The notes beneath the pieces are model-generated. The model saw only the letters and a list, made by a program, of their open reading frames with translations, was not told the DNA's origin and searched no databases. From NCBI GenBank assembly GCA_017511605.1, contig JAFWJL010000003.1, forward strand, positions 1 to 60,709: 60,709 bases of DNA. The letters run 5' to 3'. The stretch is from Bacilli bacterium (lineage in GTDB: Bacteria; Bacillota_I; Bacilli_A; RF39; UBA660). Each line of letters begins with the position of its first letter. Position 1 is the first letter of the stretch. The position numbers and the translations under genes are program-made. Shown in pieces: positions 1 to 7,724 of the stretch.

Positions 1-1
1 A

Positions 2-160
2 ATATTTATAATACAAATAATACTGATAATAATATGTACTAAATGCCCATAAAATAAGGCTAAAAGCCATAATACTATATGTACCAAATATAGTGAAAAT
101 ATGCTCAAAAAGGGAGCATGTGGCAGTGGTAAAAAATATAAACAATGTCATGGTAAATAA
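2..160 (+). pseudogene. SEC-C motif protein, 3' remnant
   Basis: The frame ending in TAA at 158-160 reads ACGSGKKYKQCHGK, the zinc-binding SEC-C signature found at the C terminus of SecA and of many small proteins. The same frame begins at the window edge and has an in-frame TAA at about 50-52, just after a CTKCP sequence. The C-terminal part is therefore cut off from whatever lies upstream. Either the gene is decayed, or a short peptide starts at the ATG near 107. The 5' part lies outside the window. The motif itself is clear; the state of the gene is uncertain. Confidence 0.5.
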
Positions 161-169
161 TCAAAAAAT

Positions 170-196
170 AAAAAGACTATTTATAGTCTTTTTTTC
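170..196 (+). terminator. Rho-independent terminator
   Basis: A 10-bp perfect stem (AAAAAGACTA with TAGTCTTTTT, loop TTTA) runs into a T-tract. It ends the SEC-C transcript. Confidence 0.85.
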
Positions 197-198
197 TA

Positions 199-207
199 TG
201 TTATAAT
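199..207 (+). promoter_or_regulatory. Extended -10 promoter for the flavoprotein operon
   Basis: TGTTATAAT lies 31 bases before the start codon at 239. There is no good -35 box, because that region is occupied by the preceding terminator. The TGn extension would compensate. Confidence 0.6.
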
Positions 208-238
208 ATAAATAATAAATTAATTAAAGGAGAAATAT

Positions 239-745
239 ATGCTATTAATCAATTGTTCTAATAGAGAAAAAAATTGTTATAAAATATTAGAAAGTATTAA
301 ATCATCTGAAGATATACTAATCTCATTAGCACATAAAGAAATTAGTTTTTGCTTAGGCTGCGAAGGGTGTCAAAAAGATTTACCAAAACATTGCGTATTA
401 AATGATTATATAACTAATAATGTATATGAAGAAATATTAAAAGAAGATAAAATTGTATTAGCTAGTCCAATGTATATGAGTAATATTAATGGTATTGCTA
501 AAAATTTATTAGATAGAATGAATCCTTTCTATAATCATGAATTATTAAAAGGAAAGAAAATATATTTAATTATGACAGGATATGCTTCTAAAGAAGAAAA
601 TGAAGAAGAAATAAAATCTATTATTAATTACTTTAATAGTATTGCAGAATATTTATACTTCGATTTTGAATTTTTAGATTATTTTGTAGATTCAGAGGAA
701 AATAACGAAAAAATTGAATCTATAAAACAAAGACTTAGTGCTTAG
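239..745 (+). CDS. NAD(P)H-dependent FMN reductase / flavodoxin-fold protein
   Basis: This 168-residue protein has the flavodoxin-like fold of iron-sulfur or FMN reductases. A short flavin-phosphate loop lies near residues 4-12 (NCSNREKN, the position of the usual NGSPR). A cysteine cluster follows (C38, C41, C44, C52), and an SPMYMSNINGIAKNLLDR helix near residue 76 matches the family's FMN-binding strand. The start has a good ribosome site (AAAGGAGA). It is the first gene of a three-gene operon whose second member is from the same superfamily, so the two may work together in electron transfer. The substrate is unknown. Confidence 0.7.
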   Translation: MLLINCSNREKNCYKILESIKSSEDILISLAHKEISFCLGCEGCQKDLPKHCVLNDYITNNVYEEILKEDKIVLASPMYMSNINGIAKNLLDRMNPFYNHELLKGKKIYLIMTGYASKEENEEEIKSIINYFNSIAEYLYFDFEFLDYFVDSEENNEKIESIKQRLSA

Positions 746-753
746 GAGGCAAA

Positions 754-1317
754 ATGAAAACATTAATTTTAAGTTTTAGTAATAATATTGTTAATGAAGA
801 TAGCTTTATTCCTAATAAAATGGGACTTACATTTGCTTGTGTAGAAGAATGTGAAAAAGATTTAAAAGAAAAAGGTTATGAAGTAGAACATATATGTATA
901 AATAAAAAACATATAAATAGATGTCTAGCTTGTGGAGCTAGAGGATGGGGAATATGTATAAATAAGAATATATGTGTTCAAAAAGATGATTTTAATGATA
1001 TATATAAACATATGGAAGACTTTGATATGTATATATTTATAACTCCTGTATACTTTCATGAAATGAGTGAATCAGCAAAAGCATTCTTTGATAGATTAAA
1101 AAGATGTGATGCATTTAATGATAATTCTAAGATAATGGGTAAAAAAATCATATGCATAGCTTGTGCAGGTGGAAGTGGAAGAGGAACTGATAAAACGTTA
1201 AATTCTTTTGATACTTTAAATCACTTCTTACGTACAGAAATGATTGGAAGAATCCCCGTAACAAAATTTGATTTTGAAGAAAGAAAATTAGATATTAAAA
1301 AAGCAATAGGAGAATAA
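754..1317 (+). CDS. Flavodoxin family protein (NAD(P)H-dependent oxidoreductase)
   Basis: This 187-residue flavodoxin-fold protein lies 8 bases after the previous gene, with an AGGAGG ribosome site. Cysteines C57, C60, C68 and C74 form a cluster in the place used by iron-sulfur flavoproteins for a 4Fe-4S site. The TPVYFHEMSESAKAFFDRL segment near residue 96 is the family's flavin-contact loop and helix. A glycine-rich AGGSGRGT stretch near residue 135 probably contacts flavin. It is only distantly similar to the upstream protein, so this is not a recent duplication. The specific reaction cannot be told from sequence. Confidence 0.7.
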   Translation: MKTLILSFSNNIVNEDSFIPNKMGLTFACVEECEKDLKEKGYEVEHICINKKHINRCLACGARGWGICINKNICVQKDDFNDIYKHMEDFDMYIFITPVYFHEMSESAKAFFDRLKRCDAFNDNSKIMGKKIICIACAGGSGRGTDKTLNSFDTLNHFLRTEMIGRIPVTKFDFEERKLDIKKAIGE

Positions 1318-1319
1318 AA

Positions 1320-1931
1320 ATGAAAGAAGATTTAAAACAATTAGTTGGAAATAATGAAAAAATATTATATGAAGGAAAACCTAGTAAAAAATGTTTTATA
1401 TTTGAAAGTATATTTAATCCATTAATGCCGTTTGCTATACTTTGGGCTATTATTGATTTTGGTTTCATTGGAGGAGCATTTATTTTTGGAGAAATGGGTG
1501 GATTTGGATTTTTTATAATTCCATTTATGCTATTACACTTAATGCCCGTATGGATATATTTAGGTGGAATAATATTCACATTTAGAAAATATAGAAATAC
1601 ATATTATATAGTTACTGATAGAGGCATTTATATATCTAGTGGTATCTTTACAAAAACATTTAATAATAAACCATTTGCAGAATTATCTCATGTAGACTTA
1701 CATAGAGGAATATTTGACCAAATGTTTAATGTTGGAGATATAATTTGTACAACAAATCAAGTAACTACTAATGGAGTTCATACACCAATAACTATAAATA
1801 GTATAGAGAATTATGTAGATGTTTATAATTTAGTTAAGAAATTACAAACAGACATATATACAGATGTTATGTATCCAAATGATAAAAGACCTTCTGAAAA
1901 TCATGGATATAATACAGAATATAAAGGATAG
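1320..1931 (+). CDS. PH domain-containing membrane protein (YdbS/bPH2-like)
   Basis: A 203-residue protein. Its N-terminal EKILYEGKPS segment and two hydrophobic stretches (about residues 28-50 and 55-80) precede a YYIVTDRGIYISSG strand pair. This is the typical layout of bacterial PH-domain membrane proteins of the YdbS/YdbT type. The start has AGGAG seven bases upstream and lies two bases after the preceding stop, so it is translationally linked to the flavoprotein genes. The final codons overlap the operon terminator. The family has no well-defined biochemical role, though some members affect envelope stress or secreted-peptide tolerance. Confidence 0.7.
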   Translation: MKEDLKQLVGNNEKILYEGKPSKKCFIFESIFNPLMPFAILWAIIDFGFIGGAFIFGEMGGFGFFIIPFMLLHLMPVWIYLGGIIFTFRKYRNTYYIVTDRGIYISSGIFTKTFNNKPFAELSHVDLHRGIFDQMFNVGDIICTTNQVTTNGVHTPITINSIENYVDVYNLVKKLQTDIYTDVMYPNDKRPSENHGYNTEYKG

Positions 1932-1945
1932 AATCCTTTTTTTTT
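1923..1945 (+). terminator. Rho-independent terminator overlapping the stop codon
   Basis: Stem AAAGGAT/ATCCTTT with loop AGA, followed by T's. The stop codon of the PH-domain gene lies within the hairpin. Confidence 0.8.
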
Positions 1946-1989
1946 GCAAAAATTTAAAAACATGATAATATATTAAGCACGGTGATTAT

Positions 1990-2748
1990 ATGATTAAAAA
2001 TGACAAAATAAAAAAAGAAGCAAAACTATTTTTAATATTTGATATGTTAGGGGATTTAAAAAGAAGTGGAGCAGTTCAATGGAAGGTAAAAAGAGAAAAA
2101 ACAGAATATGTTAAAGACCATGTGTTTGATTTGATAATAATTACTAAATTGATAAAACCTTATCTTCCAAAATTTGTAGATATTGATAAAATAATTGATT
2201 ATGCTATTGTTCACGATTTAGAAGAAGCAATTACTGGTGACATTACAGGATTTGAAGGAGTATCAAAAGAAGAAAAAAATCGTGTTAATAAGATTGCAAT
2301 GGATTATCTAATTGATACATATGGAGATATATTAACATTGAATAAACTATTTAATGAATTTGAAAATAGTGAAACAATAGAAGCTAAAATATTACACATG
2401 TTGGATAAAATAAGTTCTAGTATTCCTTTTATGAAATATGATAACGAAGAATTAATAGACATGGATAATTCTGAAATAATAGAAAGTTTAAGAACTAATC
2501 CTGGAGTAATAAAATTAAAACAACAGGGATTAACATTGGGTGAAATATTCTACGTATGGCATTTAAAATCAGTCAATATAAGTGATGATGAATTGAATAA
2601 ATATAATATTTCTAGAGAAGATGCTGATATGATAACTAATGCCATAAAAAATATTATGTTGGCTATTCATGATGAAATACCACATCTCAAGGAAATAGAA
2701 GAAGATTTTCCTAAAGAAGCGATGCTATATAAGAATATAAATAATTAA
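1990..2748 (+). CDS. HD-domain phosphohydrolase (YfbR-like)
   Basis: A 252-residue single-domain HD hydrolase. H44 in KDHVFDL, the HD pair H75-D76 in VHDLEEAITGD, and an Asp in the MLDKISS helix form the metal site. The EAITGDI run after the HD pair resembles YfbR-type 5'-deoxynucleotidases (the SEVLTGDL region), so a dNMP or other nucleotide phosphomonoester substrate is plausible but not proven. It has its own weak promoter (TGATAATAT at about 1963) and a GGTGA ribosome site, and is followed by a terminator. It is a single-gene unit. Confidence 0.7.
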   Translation: MIKNDKIKKEAKLFLIFDMLGDLKRSGAVQWKVKREKTEYVKDHVFDLIIITKLIKPYLPKFVDIDKIIDYAIVHDLEEAITGDITGFEGVSKEEKNRVNKIAMDYLIDTYGDILTLNKLFNEFENSETIEAKILHMLDKISSSIPFMKYDNEELIDMDNSEIIESLRTNPGVIKLKQQGLTLGEIFYVWHLKSVNISDDELNKYNISREDADMITNAIKNIMLAIHDEIPHLKEIEEDFPKEAMLYKNINN

Positions 2749-2765
2749 TAAAAAATATAATTAAG

Positions 2766-2788
2766 AAGCACATAATGTGTTTTTTTTC
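2766..2788 (+). terminator. Rho-independent terminator
   Basis: Stem AAGCACA/TGTGTTT with loop TAA, followed by a T-tract. It separates the HD gene from the surface-protein cluster. Confidence 0.8.
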
Positions 2789-2812
2789 TTCAACAAAATT
2801 CGACAAATCTTA

Positions 2813-2840
2813 TTGACATATGGTTGCCACATGTTATAAT
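2813..2840 (+). promoter_or_regulatory. Strong promoter of the surface-fibre cluster
   Basis: A consensus -35 (TTGACA, 2813-2818) and a consensus extended -10 (TGTTATAAT, 2832-2840) with a 16-base spacer. It is the best promoter in the window. It gives a leader of about 80 bases before the first fibre-cluster gene. Confidence 0.85.
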
Positions 2841-2928
2841 ATAGTTGTATTGTAAAAAATATGATAATAGGAGTGTGTAGCATAGTGTGTAACTCTGATA
2901 TACATAAGATATAAAGGAGTAGTCAGAA

Positions 2929-3627
2929 ATGGATAATAAAAGAATTGCATTAACTACAACCAAACTCAAAAAAGAAAAAAGGTTAAAAAGGATAGTTAGA
3001 ATTGTTTTATTACTCATTTTATTATTACTAGCTATTTTGTACTCAGTTATTGGTATTGTTTATAATAATAGTAATTTTAGTATAACGTTGGATAGGAACT
3101 TATATTACGATAAGGGATTAATTGTATATGATGATCCTGATTATAAAGTATATAGATCCGAATTATATGCACTATCCCCTGATACATTTGATAACATATC
3201 TTATAGATGGTTACCAGAAAATATACATGATTCAAGGGGAGGATCACATAATGGTCAAAATTATTTAGCCTATACATTTTATGTAGAAAATCAAGGCAAG
3301 GATACAGCTGACTATTATAGTGAAATAGAAATAGTAGACGTTATAAAAAATGTTGATGAAGCGGTTAGAATACGTGTATATAAAAACGATGTTCAAACCA
3401 CTTATGCAAAGAAATCTGCAAGGAATGAAGCTGAAAAAAATACAACTCCATTCTTGGAAGATAAATTAGTTGCATTAGATCATGTAGAAAACTTTAAACC
3501 TGGAGATATTGATAAATATACAGTAGTCCTATGGCTTGAAGGCTCTGACCCAGAATGTAACGACAATATATTAGGCGGAGAAATTAAAATCATAATGAGT
3601 TTTAATTCTGAGTATGTAGATGATTAG
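2929..3627 (+). CDS. TasA-like surface protein with N-terminal membrane anchor
   Basis: A 232-residue protein. A basic N terminus (to about residue 23) and a 22-residue hydrophobic segment (24-46) precede an extracellular beta-rich domain. The YTFYVENQGKDTADY segment near residue 125 resembles the TasA/camelysin beta-sandwich. Near residue 205, VVLWLEGSDPECNDN matches the [VI]W[LVI]EGxD motif shared by the next three proteins, so all four are one family. It lacks the YAWF junction of its neighbours and may stay membrane-anchored. It is the first gene after the strong promoter and could be a base or initiator subunit, which is inference. Confidence 0.6.
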   Translation: MDNKRIALTTTKLKKEKRLKRIVRIVLLLILLLLAILYSVIGIVYNNSNFSITLDRNLYYDKGLIVYDDPDYKVYRSELYALSPDTFDNISYRWLPENIHDSRGGSHNGQNYLAYTFYVENQGKDTADYYSEIEIVDVIKNVDEAVRIRVYKNDVQTTYAKKSARNEAEKNTTPFLEDKLVALDHVENFKPGDIDKYTVVLWLEGSDPECNDNILGGEIKIIMSFNSEYVDD

Positions 3628-3641
3628 AAAGAGGAGTATGT

Positions 3642-4949
3642 ATGAGAAAGAGAAACAAAAAACATATTAAGAGAGCAAGACGAATGGTTCTAGCAGTTGT
3701 TCTAATGGCATTTATATTAGGTGCAGGAACATACGCATGGTTCATTGGTATGAAAACAGTTAATGTATCAAGTTTTGATGTAGAAATAGCTGCAATCGAT
3801 GGATTATCACTTTCGCTAGATGGTGTTCGTTGGTCTGATACAGTAACAATAAATAAAGAAAACCATCTTACAGTTAATGATTCAAATAATACAAATAGCT
3901 GGGGTGGAAGTGGATTATATCCAATGTCTTCAGTAGGTATTATTGATACAACTGCATCAAGAATGATATTATTCGAAAAAGGAAGTTTCACAACTACTCC
4001 TGGTGGATATAGAATTATGGCTAGTCAAGTAGCTAATACAGTAGCAGGAAATACAGAACAAGATGGATACGTAGTATTCGACTTATTCGTTAAAAACTTA
4101 TCTGGTCATGAATATTACAAAACATTAGATGTAAGAAATGAAGAAGCAATTTATTTAACTCCAGATTCAAAAGTTACAGTAGCTAGTAATGGTGGTGTAG
4201 CTGGAACAGGTATTGAAAACTCAGTAAGAGTTGGATTTGCACAAATCGGACGTGTTGAAGCTACAACAACTACACAAGCAACAATAACAGGTATTACTTG
4301 TGCAAGTGATACTAATGTAACAGGAATATGTGCATCAAGACCAGCACAAATCTGGGAACCAAATGATAGATATCACGTACAAAATGCAATTAACTGGTAT
4401 GCAACTTCATGTTTAAAAAGAACTGGAGCTGATTTAACTCAAGCTAGTTCATTTAGTGGAGCATGTAAGACATTAACAGATGGTACTTATGTACAAACAA
4501 ATGCAATTAGTGGAGTAATTGATTATACTGATCAAGTAGATGTATATGATGGAACTGATTACAATGGTTATACAGCAAGTATTTCTGCAACACCAGCAAC
4601 TGGTAAATTATATGCATACGATTATTTTACAGATCAAGAAAAATCATTAACAGGTGTTAATAGACCAACATTCATTACATTAGCACCAAATAGTATTACA
4701 AAAGTTAGAATTTATGTATGGCTTGAAGGACAAGATGTTGATAATTACGATTTCGCATCATTAGGAAAGAAAATATCTGTAGCATTCGGATTAACTAAGG
4801 AAAGATTCTTCGATGAAGATATCAATTATGTTAACCCTGAAGGAGCTGACTTACCAACAGACGTACAAAGAGAAGAACATCCAGCTTATGATTATCAAGC
4901 ACCAGCAAATAACAATAATAATGGTGGAGAAGAACCACAAACACCATAA
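3642..4949 (+). CDS. TasA-like secreted fibre subunit, copy 1
   Basis: A 435-residue secreted protein. A very basic N terminus, a membrane segment (about 14-33) and a TYAWFIGMKTV junction are typical of SipW-type substrates, with cleavage probable just after YA. A large extracellular domain follows, with the motif VWLEGQDVDNYD near residue 365. The tail from about residue 405 is low-complexity and rich in Asn, Gln, Glu and Pro. Several regions are almost identical to the next gene at protein and DNA level (47-64, about 180-210, 355-390). Codon choice (more AAC, TTC, CGT) suggests high expression. It is probably a major subunit; homology to TasA is distant and inferred from architecture. Confidence 0.65.
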   Translation: MRKRNKKHIKRARRMVLAVVLMAFILGAGTYAWFIGMKTVNVSSFDVEIAAIDGLSLSLDGVRWSDTVTINKENHLTVNDSNNTNSWGGSGLYPMSSVGIIDTTASRMILFEKGSFTTTPGGYRIMASQVANTVAGNTEQDGYVVFDLFVKNLSGHEYYKTLDVRNEEAIYLTPDSKVTVASNGGVAGTGIENSVRVGFAQIGRVEATTTTQATITGITCASDTNVTGICASRPAQIWEPNDRYHVQNAINWYATSCLKRTGADLTQASSFSGACKTLTDGTYVQTNAISGVIDYTDQVDVYDGTDYNGYTASISATPATGKLYAYDYFTDQEKSLTGVNRPTFITLAPNSITKVRIYVWLEGQDVDNYDFASLGKKISVAFGLTKERFFDEDINYVNPEGADLPTDVQREEHPAYDYQAPANNNNNGGEEPQTP

Positions 4950-4982
4950 CAAAATGGTGAATATTAAAAAAGGTTATTACAT

Positions 4983-5003
4983 GTAAGGGAAATATTCCCT
5001 TAC
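4983..5003 (+). other. Intercistronic hairpin
   Basis: A perfect 9-bp stem (GTAAGGGAA/TTCCCTTAC, loop ATA) between the two duplicate fibre genes, with no T-run. It is more likely an mRNA-processing or stabilising structure than a terminator. Confidence 0.6.
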
Positions 5004-5031
5004 GTGATATAAAATTAGGAGGGAAAATTTT

Positions 5032-6432
5032 ATGAAAAATAACAGACGCAAAAAGAAAATAAGAAATCTAATAATTATTTGTTTTGTTTGCGCAATTATC
5101 GTTTCAGTTGGAACTTATGCATGGTTCATTGGTATGAAAACAGTTAATGTATCAAGTTTCGATGTAGAAATCGCAACTACTGAAGGTCTATTCTTATCAA
5201 TGGATGGAGAGCATTGGTCATATCAATTAGATGCTAAGAATGCAACACCTTATACAGGTAATACTAATACTTGGGCATCAACAGGGTTAATTCCTATTTC
5301 ATCAGTAGGTGATATTGATTCAACAGTATCAAGATTACAACTATATGAAAAAGGAAGTTTAACTACTACAAAAGGTGGTTATAGATTATTAGCAAGCCGT
5401 GTTCATAACTATGATCATACAGAACAAGGTAATATAGGTACAAGTGAAAGTAATGGTTATGTAGCATTTGACTTATTCATTAAGAACATATCAGGAACTG
5501 AATATTACGCAGAAAATAATATATTAAATGAAGAAGATATTTATTTAACTACAAATTCAGCTGTTACAGTTGCTACTAATGGTGGTGTAGCTGGAACAGG
5601 TATTGAAAACTCAGTAAGAGTTGCTTTTGCACAAATCGGACGTGTTGAAGCTACTGATGGAGTTGCAAGTGTTGATAATATTACTGGTATTACTTGTACA
5701 GATGTAGCTGCAACTACTGGTCAAGCACAAGTTACTGGTATTTGTCGTCAAGCTCAAATCTGGGAGCCAAATGATAAAGCACACGTACAAAATGCAATTA
5801 ACTGGTACGAAACAAGTTGTAAGACAAGAAAAGAAACTGGTACAGATGTAACATTAGCTGCATCATATGACACAACAGCATGTTCAGGAGTAGCTGATAA
5901 TGCTGCAAATAAAACATATGCTATAAGTAGAGTTATTAATATAGCTGATAATGTTGATATCTATGATGGAGCACAATATAATACTTATGAAGACAATACA
6001 ATTGAATATGCAACATATGATACTGCAGTAAATGGAAGTGCTGCTGCATTAGCACAAACAGAAGATGCTGAAAAAGCAACAGCTGCTGAAGCTGCTAAAA
6101 CAACTGCTCGTGCAGAATATAAATTAGTTGATTTCCCTTATTTCACAGATACAATGAAAAACTTAACAAGTACTGAAAGACCAACATTCATGAAATTAGC
6201 ACCAAATAGTATTACTAAAGTAAGAGTTTATATCTGGATTGAAGGACAAGATGTTGATAACTATGATTTTGCATCATTAGGAAGAAAAATTTCAGTTAAC
6301 TTCGGATTTACTAAGGAAAGATATACTGAAGATGATATCGATTATGAAGGACCATCTACAGATATAACTCCAGTTGAAAATAATAATCAACAACAAGGTG
6401 GAGAAGAACCACAACAAGGAAATGGTGATTAA
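5032..6432 (+). CDS. TasA-like secreted fibre subunit, copy 2
   Basis: A 466-residue paralogue of the preceding gene. It has a basic N terminus, a membrane segment (about 12-29), the same YAWFIGMKTVNVSSFDVEI junction, the same VAGTGIENSVRV block and the same C-terminal IEGQDVDNYDFASLG motif. It differs by an Ala/Lys/Glu-rich insertion near residues 335-365 that would form a helix in an otherwise beta-rich protein, and by a Gln/Gly-rich tail. The ribosome site is very strong (AGGAGGG). The high DNA identity in patches against copy 1 points to recent duplication or gene conversion. It is likely the second major fibre component. Confidence 0.65.
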   Translation: MKNNRRKKKIRNLIIICFVCAIIVSVGTYAWFIGMKTVNVSSFDVEIATTEGLFLSMDGEHWSYQLDAKNATPYTGNTNTWASTGLIPISSVGDIDSTVSRLQLYEKGSLTTTKGGYRLLASRVHNYDHTEQGNIGTSESNGYVAFDLFIKNISGTEYYAENNILNEEDIYLTTNSAVTVATNGGVAGTGIENSVRVAFAQIGRVEATDGVASVDNITGITCTDVAATTGQAQVTGICRQAQIWEPNDKAHVQNAINWYETSCKTRKETGTDVTLAASYDTTACSGVADNAANKTYAISRVINIADNVDIYDGAQYNTYEDNTIEYATYDTAVNGSAAALAQTEDAEKATAAEAAKTTARAEYKLVDFPYFTDTMKNLTSTERPTFMKLAPNSITKVRVYIWIEGQDVDNYDFASLGRKISVNFGFTKERYTEDDIDYEGPSTDITPVENNNQQQGGEEPQQGNGD

Positions 6433-6439
6433 AATATAA

Positions 6440-6461
6440 TATACTAGTCAATACTAGTATA
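6440..6461 (+). other. Hairpin after fibre subunit 2
   Basis: A perfect 9-bp stem TATACTAGT/ACTAGTATA with loop CAAT, just after the stop codon of copy 2. It has no T-run. It may protect the upstream mRNA from 3' decay. Confidence 0.6.
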
Positions 6462-6470
6462 ATGGCATAG

Positions 6471-6508
6471 ATGAAGAGTAATGTTATTATACTTACTCTT
6501 CATTTCTT
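6471..6508 (+). terminator. Terminator-like hairpin, probable attenuator
   Basis: An 11-bp perfect stem (ATGAAGAGTAA/TTACTCTTCAT) followed by TTCTTT. The next gene follows within 25 bases and has no clear promoter. The hairpin therefore probably lets some transcripts through and lowers downstream expression relative to the two major subunits. Confidence 0.6.
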
Positions 6509-6528
6509 TATGAAGGAGGTGAAGGGAT

Positions 6529-7566
6529 ATAAATAATTTCTACAAAAAACACAAAAAATTAGTATTAATAGTTTTGATTTTATTTCTAGGGGTTTTATTT
6601 ATCTTTTCATCATACGCATGGTTTTCGACAGCATTAAACGTTAAAATAAAACAATTCAATATGGTAGTTTCCAAAAATGGTGGATTATCAATATCATTTG
6701 ATGCAGTTAACTATGATAGTGCAGTTGAAATATCAAGAGAAATATTAATACATGAAGTTACAGAAACTTATCCAAATCATATAAATCAATGGGCATTAAA
6801 TGGATTAACGCCAATATCATCAAATGGTATATCTGAAGATAATAGTTATTTCTTTGATATATTTGCTACTTCAGGTGTTAAATATAAGAATCGTCGACAT
6901 GAAAATGGATTTATATATACAGAAAAAGTAGTGGATACAAAGCCAAGATCATATAATAACTATATTGCTTTCGATGTATTCTTTAAAAATGTTACAGGTT
7001 CTCCTGTGGCTGACAATTTGTATTTTGATGAAGAAACTGCTATCACAATGACTTCTGATGGTAATGATGAAATGAGAGGTCTAGTTAATTCATTAAGAAT
7101 AGGAATTGTTAAAGTAGGAACACTTCCTCTTAATACAGATCCAACTACTATTCAAAATATGAAATGTCAAGGTAAGTGTGAGGCAATAATCTTTGAACCT
7201 AATAGTGAAAAACACACAGATCTTTCTATCGAAAGAGCTATGAAATATGATATTAATCTAATTAATGGAAAGAGATTTCCTACATATGCAATGATAAAGG
7301 AAGGTGGTCCTTTATACGTAAAAGACAATGTTTCAGGATCACCAACATTAGATTTGAAATACTTTGCATTACAAAATACAATTCATGAAGAAGACTTTGC
7401 AAGACCACTATTTGATATACCAGACGGGGTTACAAAAGCAAGAATATATTTATGGGTTGAAGGCCAAGATATAGATAGTTTAGAAACAGACTCTGAAGGA
7501 GCAGAACTATACGTAGATCTTAATTTTTCAAAAGATACAGTTGGTTATAATACATTTAACGAATAA
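6529..7566 (+). CDS. TasA-like secreted protein, third paralogue, probable AUA start
   Basis: A 345-residue protein of the same family. It has a basic N terminus (NNFYKKHKK), a membrane segment, an SSYAWFSTALNV junction, and YLWVEGQDIDS near the C terminus. No ATG, GTG or TTG lies at the right place. The frame opens after the TGA at 6520, and the ribosome site AAGGAGGTG (6513-6521) is correctly spaced only to ATA at 6529. A TTG at 6574 would remove the basic residues and half the signal and has no ribosome site. I therefore place the start at ATA 6529. The protein is shorter than copies 1 and 2 and lacks their low-complexity tail, as a minor or capping subunit might. Confidence 0.6.
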   Translation: MNNFYKKHKKLVLIVLILFLGVLFIFSSYAWFSTALNVKIKQFNMVVSKNGGLSISFDAVNYDSAVEISREILIHEVTETYPNHINQWALNGLTPISSNGISEDNSYFFDIFATSGVKYKNRRHENGFIYTEKVVDTKPRSYNNYIAFDVFFKNVTGSPVADNLYFDEETAITMTSDGNDEMRGLVNSLRIGIVKVGTLPLNTDPTTIQNMKCQGKCEAIIFEPNSEKHTDLSIERAMKYDINLINGKRFPTYAMIKEGGPLYVKDNVSGSPTLDLKYFALQNTIHEEDFARPLFDIPDGVTKARIYLWVEGQDIDSLETDSEGAELYVDLNFSKDTVGYNTFNE

Positions 7567-7580
7567 AAGGGGTGAACTAT

Positions 7581-7724
7581 ATGTTAAACGAAAAAGTTGA
7601 TTTTGACTTATCACAATTAACTTTAGAAGATTTAATTGAAGTTTATAATAAGATAGAAGAATTCATTGAATTTTTAAATGGTAGTAAGATTGCTACAGAA
7701 GAAAAAGGTGATTCAGATGAATAA
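7581..7724 (+). CDS. Small acidic protein of 47 residues, unknown function
   Basis: ATG at 7581 follows a good ribosome site (AAGGGGTGAAC), 14 bases after the upstream stop. The product is acidic and helical (LEDLIEVYNKIEEFIEF in the middle), with no membrane segment, so it is cytoplasmic. It overlaps the start of the next gene by 8 bases, which suggests translational coupling and a shared role. I do not recognise the family. It could be a small partner or chaperone of the following protein. Confidence 0.6.
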   Translation: MLNEKVDFDLSQLTLEDLIEVYNKIEEFIEFLNGSKIATEEKGDSDE

